A stretch of DNA of 6,856 nt, from NCBI GenBank assembly GCA_005789975.1, contig SXWC01000145.1, positions 1-6,856 on the forward strand. The letters are read 5' to 3'. The stretch comes from Planctomycetaceae bacterium (lineage in GTDB: Bacteria; Planctomycetota; Planctomycetia; Pirellulales; UBA1268). The position numbers and the translations under genes were made by a program. Positions 1-5,084 of this stretch are shown in pieces. The notes beneath the pieces are model-generated. The model saw only the letters and a list, made by a program, of their open reading frames with translations, had not been told where the DNA came from and ran no database searches. Position 1 is the first letter of the stretch. Every line of letters starts with the position of its first letter.

Positions 1-827
1 CGGGGTCCTCCGTCTCCTCGATCTCGGCGGCGGGCAGGAAGGCAATGCATGAACATCGCATCCGGGCTGTGGGCCATGAGCGCGGCGTTCACCTGATACG
101 GCTCGAAGGCGGCGATCCGTTCCCGACGCTCCGCCTCCTGGCCCATGCTCGCCCAGACGTCGGTGTAGACGACGGCGGCGTTTCGAACCGCGGCCACCGG
201 ATCGGTCGTCTCGGAAATGTCGGCGTCGGGGAGGATCGCCTTCAGGTGGCCGCGGAAGGCGTCGTCGAACTGGTATCGCTCCGGCGCGGCGAGCACGAAC
301 CGCATGCCCAGGAGCCCGCACACGACCGCGAGCGACCGCGCCACGTTGTTGCCGTCGCCCACGAACGCCAGCGTCAGGCCGTTCACCCGGCCGACGGCCT
401 GCCGGAGCGTGTAGATGTCGGCCAGGGCCTGGCAGGGATGCGACTCGTCGGACAGCCCGTTGATCACGGGGACACTCGCCACGGCGGCGAGTTGAACGAT
501 CGTGTCATGGGCCTTGGAGCGGCAGACGATCGCATCGACGTATTCACTGAGCACGCGGCCGAAGTCCGCGACGCTCTCCCGCGACGAGGCGAAGCCGGTG
601 TCGGCGCCGAGGAACAGGCTCGACCCGCCGAGGTGGGTCATCGCCGCCTGGAAACTCACCCGCGTGCGGAGGCTCTGCTTCTCGAAGACGAGCGCCAGCA
701 CGCGGCCCGGCAGGAGCGCGTCGCGGCGGCCCGCTGCGAACTTCTCCTGCAGGTCGCGGGAGATCGCGAACACGGCCTCGATCTCGGCCGCACTCAGGTC
801 TTCGGGAACGATGAGATGCCGGAGCAT
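1..827 (-). CDS. argF: Ornithine carbamoyltransferase, partial (C-terminus off the left edge)
   Basis: Cytoplasmic enzyme that joins carbamoyl phosphate to ornithine to give citrulline in arginine synthesis. The ATG at 827 opens with MLRHLIVPEDLSAAEI. The carbamoyl-phosphate site is FEKQSLRTRVSF (S52-L53-R54-T55-R56; the family usually has STRTR). HPCQALAD follows with H130, then the ornithine loop DVWASMG (D223 to G229), then FMHCLPA with catalytic Cys262. About 275 codons are visible of a usual 300-310. The gene follows argD with a 10-bp gap and no clear ribosome binding site, so it is probably translated in an operon with it. From about position 44 down to 1 the frame reads RRRDRGDGGP, which does not resemble the family's HRGEEV-type continuation. 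Another frame reads LPAAEIEETEDP with every codon ending in G or C. A frameshift or sequencing indel is therefore suspected there. The family assignment is very secure; intactness is not. Confidence 0.95.
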   Translation of the reverse strand, partial: MLRHLIVPEDLSAAEIEAVFAISRDLQEKFAAGRRDALLPGRVLALVFEKQSLRTRVSFQAAMTHLGGSSLFLGADTGFASSRESVADFGRVLSEYVDAIVCRSKAHDTIVQLAAVASVPVINGLSDESHPCQALADIYTLRQAVGRVNGLTLAFVGDGNNVARSLAVVCGLLGMRFVLAAPERYQFDDAFRGHLKAILPDADISETTDPVAAVRNAAVVYTDVWASMGQEAERRERIAAFEPYQVNAALMAHSPDAMFMHCLPARRRDRGDGGP

Positions 828-837
828 GGGATGTTCT

Positions 838-2061
838 TCAGGCGGCCGTGCGGGACGCCACTTCGAGGATCGCCTCGGCCAGCCGGTCGCAGCCGTCCTC
901 GACGTCGGCCTGGTTGATCGTCATCGCCGGCAGGAGCCGGATGACGCGCCCCTGGGTGGAGTTGACGAGCAGGTTGCGATCGAGGCAGGCCTGCACGACG
1001 GCCGCGCAGTCGATGGAGAGTTCGACGCCGATCATCATTCCCATCACCCGCACGTCGCGGACGGCGTCGCACCTGTCCTGCAGCGCCTCGAGCCGCGTGC
1101 GGAAGGCCTCGGCGGCCCGATCCACGTGCTCCAGAAGCCCCTGTTGCTCGATCATGTGGATCGTGGCGATGCCCGCCGCGGCGGCGATCGGATTGCCGCC
1201 GAACGTGGAGGCATGCATCCCCGGCCGCAGGTGCTTGGCCAGTTCGACCGTGGTGAGCATCGCGCCGCCGGCGATGCCGGCGCAGAGGCTCTTGGCGAGC
1301 GTCATCACGTCGGGCACGACGCCGAAGTGCTGGTAGCCGAACCACTTCCCGGTGCGGCCGCAGCCGCACTGCACCTCGTCGAACACAAGGAGCAGGTCGC
1401 GCTCGTCGGCGATCTTCCGCAGGCCCTGAAGGAAGCCCGGCGGCGCGGGCACCACGCCCCCCTCGCCGAGGATCGGCTCGACCAGAATGCCGCCGGTGCG
1501 GTCATCGACGAGTTTCTCGACGGCGGCGAGGTCGCCGTGCGGGGCGTACTGAAAGCCCGCGAGCATGGGGCCGAGGCCCTCGTGGTATTTCGGTTGGGCC
1601 GTCGCCGTCACGCTCCCCATGGTGCGGCCATGAAAGCCCCCCTGGAACGTGATGATCTTGTACTTCTCGCCGTTGGTGCGGAGGCGGACGAGCTTGATCG
1701 CGGCCTCGTTGGCCTCGGTGCCGGAGTTGCAGAAGAAGGCCTGACCGCCGAACGATCTCTCCGACAGCAGCTTCGCCCATTCCCCCTGCGGTTCGGTGTA
1801 CCAGGTGTTGGGCACGTGGATCAGCTTCGCCACCTGCTCCTGCACGGCCTTGACCACGGGCTCGGGGCAATGGCCCAACAGGTTGCAGCCCCAGCCCGGA
1901 AACAGGTCGAGGTATTCCCGCCCCTCGGCATCCCACACCCGCGAGCCCTCGCCCTTCACGAGGCACACCGGGAACCGTCGGTAGTTGGGCACGACGTAGC
2001 GGTCGAACGTGCCGATGACGCGGTTGGTGGCGTTGCCGATGGCGGAATCGATCGTGGCCAT
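838..2061 (-). CDS. argD: Acetylornithine aminotransferase
   Basis: A class III PLP-dependent aminotransferase of 407 residues, the usual length. It converts N-acetylglutamate semialdehyde plus glutamate to N-acetylornithine in the cytoplasm. Visible landmarks in order are the phosphate-binding SGTEANE (113-119), the FHGRTMGS region (143-150), FDEVQCGCGRTG with the PLP-ring aspartate D228, the Schiff-base lysine K257 in DVMTLAK, and STFGGNP (285-291), which completes the site from the partner subunit. After K257 the chain reads SLCAGIAGGAML, where most family members have a G-x-P-I-G-A loop. The ATG at 2061 has a GGGAG Shine-Dalgarno 7 bp upstream. It lies 39 bp after argB and 10 bp before argF, so it is the middle gene of the operon. 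Succinyldiaminopimelate or ornithine aminotransferase activity is possible within this family, but the arg neighbours favour ArgD. Confidence 0.95.
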   Translation of the reverse strand: MATIDSAIGNATNRVIGTFDRYVVPNYRRFPVCLVKGEGSRVWDAEGREYLDLFPGWGCNLLGHCPEPVVKAVQEQVAKLIHVPNTWYTEPQGEWAKLLSERSFGGQAFFCNSGTEANEAAIKLVRLRTNGEKYKIITFQGGFHGRTMGSVTATAQPKYHEGLGPMLAGFQYAPHGDLAAVEKLVDDRTGGILVEPILGEGGVVPAPPGFLQGLRKIADERDLLLVFDEVQCGCGRTGKWFGYQHFGVVPDVMTLAKSLCAGIAGGAMLTTVELAKHLRPGMHASTFGGNPIAAAAGIATIHMIEQQGLLEHVDRAAEAFRTRLEALQDRCDAVRDVRVMGMMIGVELSIDCAAVVQACLDRNLLVNSTQGRVIRLLPAMTINQADVEDGCDRLAEAILEVASRTAA

Positions 2062-2068
2062 ACGTGGT

Positions 2069-2073
2069 CTCCC
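2069..2073 (-). promoter_or_regulatory. argD ribosome binding site
   Basis: GGGAG on the minus strand ends 7 bases before the argD ATG. It is the only clear Shine-Dalgarno in the window and confirms the argD start. Confidence 0.7.
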
Positions 2074-2100
2074 GTGCGGAAAGGGGAAAGAAACCGTGCG

Positions 2101-3057
2101 CTAACGCCTGCCGGCCGCGGCGGCCGTGAGCTTGGGGGATGCCAGCGACTCGTCGCGAACGAGTTCGGTGCCGACGCCGCTGGTGGTGTAGATCTCGAGC
2201 AGGAGGGAATGCCGCAGGCGGCCGTCGATGATGTGGATCTTCTTCACGCCCTCTTCGAGCGTTCGGAGACAGCCCTCGATCTTGGGGATCATGCCGGCCG
2301 CGATCGTGCCATCGGCGATCAGCCGGCGTGCCTCGGCGGCGGTGAGGTGGGGAATCAGACTCTCGGGATCGGCGACGTCGCGGAGCACGCCCGGGATGTC
2401 GGAGAGCACGACGAGCTTCTCGGCCCCGATGCCGGCGGCCACGGCCGTCGCCGCGGTGTCGGCGTTGACGTTGAGCTTCTCGCCGTCGGGGCCCATGGCC
2501 ATCGAGGGAATCACCGGCACCTGCCCGGCATACATCAGGTTGTCGATGGTGAGCCGGTCCACGCGGTTGACCTCGCCGACATGCCCGAGATCGAGAGACT
2601 CCCCATCGGGCCCGTCGAGCGTGAGCCGCTCACCGAACAGGACGTTGGTGGAGAGGAAGTTGAGCGACATCGCCCGGCCGCCGAACTCCTCGATCTTCGC
2701 CACGAGGTCGCGGTTGAGTTCGGTGGCGAGCACCTTCTCGACGATGGCGAGCGTGGCGTCGTCGGTGTAGCGGCGGCCCTGCACGAACTTTGGCTCGATT
2801 CCCGCCTGGTCCATCGCCCGGCTGATCGCCTTGCCGCCGCCGTGAACGACCACGATCCGCATGCCGAGCGTCGACAAAAACACGATGTCGAGGAGCAGGT
2901 GCCGGAGCGAGTCGGGATGTTCGACGACGCTGCCGCCGAGTTTGATGACGGTGGTCGTGTCGCGGAACTTGCGAATCCAGCCGAGGGCCTCGATGAGCGT
3001 GTCGGCCTTCTGGATCGCCTTCTGCTGGGCCTTGCTGACGGACGGAGTGGAGGGCAC
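2101..3057 (-). CDS. argB: N-acetylglutamate kinase (probably arginine-inhibited type)
   Basis: Amino-acid kinase family enzyme that phosphorylates N-acetylglutamate with ATP, the second step of the acetylated arginine pathway. It has 318 residues. Landmarks are VIKLGG with K39, VVHGGGK (70-76), VQGRRYTDD in the acetylglutamate site (92-100), LNVNADTAA (195-203), LSDIPG (218-223) and [11 protein letters not shown] (253-263). An N-terminal helix precedes the kinase core (about 8-33, ending [10 protein letters not shown]), and the C-terminus has [19 protein letters not shown] (282-300). In the family this helix plus H-x-LLLE-x-x-T-x-x-G-x-GT pattern goes with hexameric enzymes inhibited by arginine, so feedback inhibition is inferred. 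A tail of about 18 residues follows. The start is GTG at 3057: an in-frame stop lies 48 nt upstream, with no other start between. It is first in the argB-argD-argF operon. Confidence 0.95.
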   Translation of the reverse strand: MPSTPSVSKAQQKAIQKADTLIEALGWIRKFRDTTTVIKLGGSVVEHPDSLRHLLLDIVFLSTLGMRIVVVHGGGKAISRAMDQAGIEPKFVQGRRYTDDATLAIVEKVLATELNRDLVAKIEEFGGRAMSLNFLSTNVLFGERLTLDGPDGESLDLGHVGEVNRVDRLTIDNLMYAGQVPVIPSMAMGPDGEKLNVNADTAATAVAAGIGAEKLVVLSDIPGVLRDVADPESLIPHLTAAEARRLIADGTIAAGMIPKIEGCLRTLEEGVKKIHIIDGRLRHSLLLEIYTTSGVGTELVRDESLASPKLTAAAAGRR

Positions 3058-3099
3058 GAGAGCGGGCGGTCCTGGGGGAGGGCGAAAGCCAAACCGGGG

Positions 3100-3127
3100 A
3101 TTCTAACACCCGTCGGGGAGTTGAATA
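3100..3127 (-). promoter_or_regulatory. Candidate sigma-70-type promoter of the argB-argD-argF operon
   Basis: On the minus strand, TATTCA (3127-3122; 3 of 6 to TTGACA) is followed by a 16-bp spacer and TAGAAT (3105-3100; 5 of 6 to TATAAT). Transcription would begin near 3093, giving a leader of about 36 nt before the GTG start. This is motif and position evidence only. No recognisable ArgR box was seen near it. Confidence 0.45.
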
Positions 3128-3144
3128 CGGTGCCGGAAACCCTC

Positions 3145-3171
3145 CGGTTCACGCGGTTCACGCGGTTCACG
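3145..3171. repeat. Three tandem copies of a 9-bp unit
   Basis: CGGTTCACG occurs three times without a mismatch (3145-3153, 3154-3162, 3163-3171). Two decayed units, CGGGTCGAG and CGGGTCCGAG, continue the pattern to 3190. The array begins about 18 bp upstream of the candidate argB -35 box. The 9-bp spacing is not a whole helical turn, so stacked activator sites on one DNA face are less likely than a slippage repeat or part of a dispersed element. Confidence 0.9.
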
Positions 3172-3188
3172 CGGGTCGAGCGGGTCCG

Positions 3189-3220
3189 AGGCCCCGGCGG
3201 CCCAAGGCCCCGGCGGCCCA
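3189..3220. repeat. Perfect 16-bp tandem duplication
   Basis: AGGCCCCGGCGGCCCA is present twice back to back (3189-3204 and 3205-3220), directly continuing the decayed end of the 9-bp array. Each unit contains the self-complementary core GGCC...GGCC and can fold on itself. Its function is unknown. Confidence 0.9.
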
Positions 3221-3278
3221 GCGTGCCAGGGCCTCCGCGCCCCCCGTGGTCGGAGGCCTCGCTTCGGCTTGAGGGGTA

Positions 3279-3300
3279 GGCGAGGGGGCGTATCCTCGCC
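3279..3300 (-). terminator. Hairpin downstream of the porin gene, possible transcription end
   Basis: GGCGAGG (3279-3285) and CCTCGCC (3294-3300) form a perfect 7-bp stem with an 8-nt loop, about 80 nt past the porin stop. No T-run follows on either strand, so it is not a canonical intrinsic terminator. It could instead stabilise the mRNA 3' end or be part of a repeat. The stem is certain; the role is a guess. Confidence 0.3.
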
Positions 3301-3326
3301 CCGGCGACCATCCGGAGGACCGCGGA

Positions 3327-3343
3327 GCGGCGACTTCTGCCGC
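3327..3343 (-). terminator. Second, smaller hairpin just after the porin stop
   Basis: GCGGC (3327-3331) pairs with GCCGC (3339-3343) around a 7-nt loop, 36 nt past the porin stop codon. There is no U-tract. With the 3279-3300 stem it makes a paired structure in the porin mRNA 3' region. Confidence 0.25.
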
Positions 3344-3378
3344 CCCCGGGCCGGTGCTCCACGGAACCTGGATGCGGT

Positions 3379-4809
3379 CTAAAAGTTCATCATGAACTGC
3401 GTCTGGATGGCGGTGCCGGTGAAGCCGGCGCGGTAGGGGTAGAGGATGTTCTGCGCCGGGTTGCGGTTCATGTGGAGCGCCTCGAGCGTGAATCGGCCCT
3501 GCCGCGATCGGTTCACATACCAGTTGAAGCCGCCGCCGTATTCCTGCCCCGTGCCGTAGGGGCCGGTGAGGGCGCTCGAGCGACCATAGACCTCGAAGGT
3601 CCGCGGCACGAAGCACCACGACACGTAGCCCAGACCGCCCTGGTCGTAGATGCTCGACCGCTCGAACGTGCCCGTGCCGACGAAGTCGTCGAGCAGCCGG
3701 AAGTAATACTCGAAGTTGACCGCCCAGCCGTTGTACTTCCAGCCCGCGTCGATGGTGGCGAGCTGGAATGCGTATTGCGAGAGTTGGCTGCCGGGCCCGA
3801 GCGCGCCCTTGAGCGCCAGCGGCGTGCCGTCCGAGAGCCGCACGATGGTGTCTTCGGGGTTGAGCCCGGGGAAGATGATCGCCTGAGTGCGGGCGTAGGT
3901 GCCGCTCATGCCGACGCGGATCGCCTGCTCCTCGTGCGCCTCCATGTCGGAGTAACCGAGTCCGAACGGTTCCAGCGGCTCCCACCAGGTGTTGCCCGCC
4001 CAGGCCATCGACGTGCCGCGCCGCAGCACGCCCGCCTGACCGCCGTCGATCGCGTTCCAGATGCCGGCCTGATAGCTGACGGAGCGGTCGAAGAGCGTGC
4101 CGACCGCGAACACGCCGGGACTGTAGCCGGGGCGGAAGAAGGTGTTGGTCATGCTGCGATCGATGCCCACCGTCCAGGGCTGGCCATCGACCCACTCCCG
4201 CGAACTCGGCACGATCGTCACGCCGCCGGCAACCGTGGCGGCCTCGCTGAACTGCCAGCCAACGGTGCCCAGCGGCACGAAGGCCGATCGCACGCCCATG
4301 TCCGACGTGCCGAAGAGCGCCATGCGGTAGACGAGCCGCTCGTCGGCGACGTGCCCGGAGAAGGAGAGCAGCACCCGGTTGAGATTGAACGTGTTGATGT
4401 TGGTGATCGGCAGGACCGTGCCGGCGGAGTTGGTCCAGGACGTCGCCGATCGCGCGAACTCGAGCCAGCGGAGCTGCATGAAGCCGTTCATCGCCACGGA
4501 GAGCGGGAAGCCCTGCGTGGATTGATAAAGGAGCAGCCCCTTGGGCGGCGCGACGTCGGTGGCCGGGATGTATCTCGGACGGGGAATCCCGGCGAGTCGG
4601 GCCTCGACGGCCTGGTCCACGAGTTCCCGGATGAGGGCCTCCTGCGCCGGATCCTCGTGGGTCAGCGCCTCCTCCAGATACTGGGCCTGCTCCAGCCCAC
4701 CGCCCGGGAGCGGGCCGATCTCGGCCTCGGCGGCGCGCGCGAGTCCGGTCGTCACCGACACAACGAGGGTGAACGCCAGGAAAAAGGCGAAGGGAGCAGG
4801 TGCACGCAT
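3379..4809 (-). CDS. Outer-membrane porin, OprO/OprP (phosphate-selective porin) type
   Basis: A 476-residue exported protein. The chosen ATG at 4809 gives a textbook signal peptide: Arg2, a hydrophobic core at about 7-23 (FAFFLAFTLVVSV), and an A-R-A cleavage site after residue 26. Reading from the in-frame ATG at 4941 would bury this signal behind 44 unlikely residues. After cleavage comes an acidic helical stretch (about 36-74, with coiled-coil-like spacing), then a long beta-rich part with alternating aromatic and polar residues from MNGFMQLRWLEFARS (107 on) through NLNRVLLSFSGHVADERL (142-159) to the C-terminus. It ends in TQFMMNF, and a terminal Phe is the usual barrel-assembly signal. 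The FARSATSWTNSAG...NRVLLSFSGH region resembles porin O/P proteins, which are common in planctomycetes. Substrate specificity cannot be read from the sequence. The stop is TAG at 3379-3381. It is divergent from the LysR-type regulator, which may control it. Confidence 0.8.
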   Translation of the reverse strand: MRAPAPFAFFLAFTLVVSVTTGLARAAEAEIGPLPGGGLEQAQYLEEALTHEDPAQEALIRELVDQAVEARLAGIPRPRYIPATDVAPPKGLLLYQSTQGFPLSVAMNGFMQLRWLEFARSATSWTNSAGTVLPITNINTFNLNRVLLSFSGHVADERLVYRMALFGTSDMGVRSAFVPLGTVGWQFSEAATVAGGVTIVPSSREWVDGQPWTVGIDRSMTNTFFRPGYSPGVFAVGTLFDRSVSYQAGIWNAIDGGQAGVLRRGTSMAWAGNTWWEPLEPFGLGYSDMEAHEEQAIRVGMSGTYARTQAIIFPGLNPEDTIVRLSDGTPLALKGALGPGSQLSQYAFQLATIDAGWKYNGWAVNFEYYFRLLDDFVGTGTFERSSIYDQGGLGYVSWCFVPRTFEVYGRSSALTGPYGTGQEYGGGFNWYVNRSRQGRFTLEALHMNRNPAQNILYPYRAGFTGTAIQTQFMMNF

Positions 4810-4811
4810 GA

Positions 4812-4836
4812 GGACCCCGATCCCAGGATCGGGTCC
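4812..4836 (-). promoter_or_regulatory. Hairpin covering the porin translation start region
   Basis: CCCGATCC (4816-4823) and GGATCGGG (4826-4833) are perfect complements separated by CA. GGA (4812-4814) and TCC (4834-4836) extend the stem past one bulged base at 4815. In the porin mRNA this is about 10 bp closed by a CUGG tetraloop, ending 2 nt before the AUG. The only purine-rich candidate ribosome site, GGGG, lies inside its 3' arm. It could hold translation shut or serve as a protein-binding dyad. The overlapping GTCCGGAC (4833-4840) is also a perfect palindrome. Confidence 0.6.
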
Positions 4837-4857
4837 GGACGTGCCGGTTGTGCAGGA

Positions 4858-4873
4858 TTTCCCGACGGGGAAA
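4858..4873. other. Short perfect hairpin in the porin leader region
   Basis: TTTCCC (4858-4863) and GGGAAA (4868-4873) form a 6-bp stem with a 4-nt loop. It sits between the start-codon hairpin and the interlocked dyads of the divergent region. Its role is unknown. Confidence 0.4.
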
Positions 4874-4899
4874 CATGGGGGGGCTGGTCGCCCACATCC

Positions 4900-4938
4900 C
4901 CCGGATCGCCCTGTCGGCCCGATCCGGGTTGCCGACAG
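4900..4938. promoter_or_regulatory. Two interlocked perfect inverted repeats
   Basis: Dyad one is CCCGGATCG (4900-4908) with CGATCCGGG (4920-4928), 11 bp apart. Dyad two is CTGTCGGC (4911-4918) with GCCGACAG (4931-4938), 12 bp apart. The arms alternate A-B-A'-B', so in RNA the two hairpins exclude each other or form a pseudoknot. In DNA they are two interdigitated symmetric sites. All four arms are exact. They lie upstream of the candidate regulator promoter, so they can only be in RNA if the porin transcript starts to their right. Confidence 0.65.
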
Positions 4939-4963
4939 CAAGCGGTTGACGGGAACCCGCTTG
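4939..4963. promoter_or_regulatory. Inverted repeat overlapping the regulator's -35 box
   Basis: CAAGCGG (4939-4945) pairs with CCGCTTG (4957-4963). Inside, after one unpaired C, TT pairs with AA around the loop GACGGG. The right arm overlaps the first three bases of the candidate -35 hexamer, so a protein bound here could block RNA polymerase. Confidence 0.4.
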
Positions 4964-4988
4964 ACCGGCAGCCGCGGCCGGCTAATCT
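4961..4988 (+). promoter_or_regulatory. Candidate sigma-70-type promoter of the LysR-type regulator gene
   Basis: TTGACC (4961-4966; 5 of 6 to TTGACA), a 16-bp spacer and TAATCT (4983-4988; keeps TA and the final T) make a plausible promoter. Transcription would start near 4995, giving a leader of about 90 nt that contains the 5001-5026 dyad. This is motif evidence only. Confidence 0.5.
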
Positions 4989-5000
4989 GTATTTGTTTTC

Positions 5001-5026
5001 CGAATGTTTCACGGCGGCAACATTCG
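5001..5026. promoter_or_regulatory. AT-rich perfect dyad, candidate LysR-family operator
   Basis: CGAATGTT (5001-5008) and AACATTCG (5019-5026) are exact complements 10 bp apart. They contain T-N11-A pairs (T5007/A5019 and T5008/A5020), the spacing typical of LysR-type operators. The dyad begins a few bases past the inferred regulator start site, a suitable place for autorepression. TTTTATT follows at 5027-5033, so on the plus strand it also has the shape of a weak intrinsic terminator. Which role is real cannot be decided from sequence. Confidence 0.5.
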
Positions 5027-5084
5027 TTTTATTCATCAGGGATGAGGCGGGTCGGCGTTTCTGGGCCGTTTTCCACGGACTCCG

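Larger units (their letters stand above)
3058..3378. other. Gene-free, repeat-rich spacer between argB and the porin gene
   Basis: These 321 bases hold no convincing gene: the open frames here are extensions of antisense shadows with repetitive translations. Going from argB outwards there is a candidate promoter, a 5-bp hairpin (CCGGA at 3133-3137, TCCGG at 3143-3147), a 9-bp tandem repeat, a 16-bp tandem duplication, a small stem with a TTCG loop near 3258-3274 (CCTC-GC-TTCG-GC-TT-GAGG), and two further hairpins just past the porin stop. The composition is even more G+C-rich than the genes. Confidence 0.7.

Noticed and set aside
3145..3220. CRISPR array
   Set aside because: The units are 9 and 16 bp in direct tandem with no spacers, and no cas genes are present.
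502..3279. A 925-codon open frame on the plus strand across argF, argD and argB
   Set aside because: It is antisense to three genes with full family motifs. Its translation is rich in Arg, His, Gly and Asp without any domain, and ends in the tandem repeats. Long antisense frames are expected at this GC content.
4810..4941. N-terminal extension of the porin to the in-frame ATG at 4941
   Set aside because: It would place 44 Pro/Gly/Cys-rich residues before a perfect signal peptide and run through the hairpins. The start at 4809 explains the protein better.
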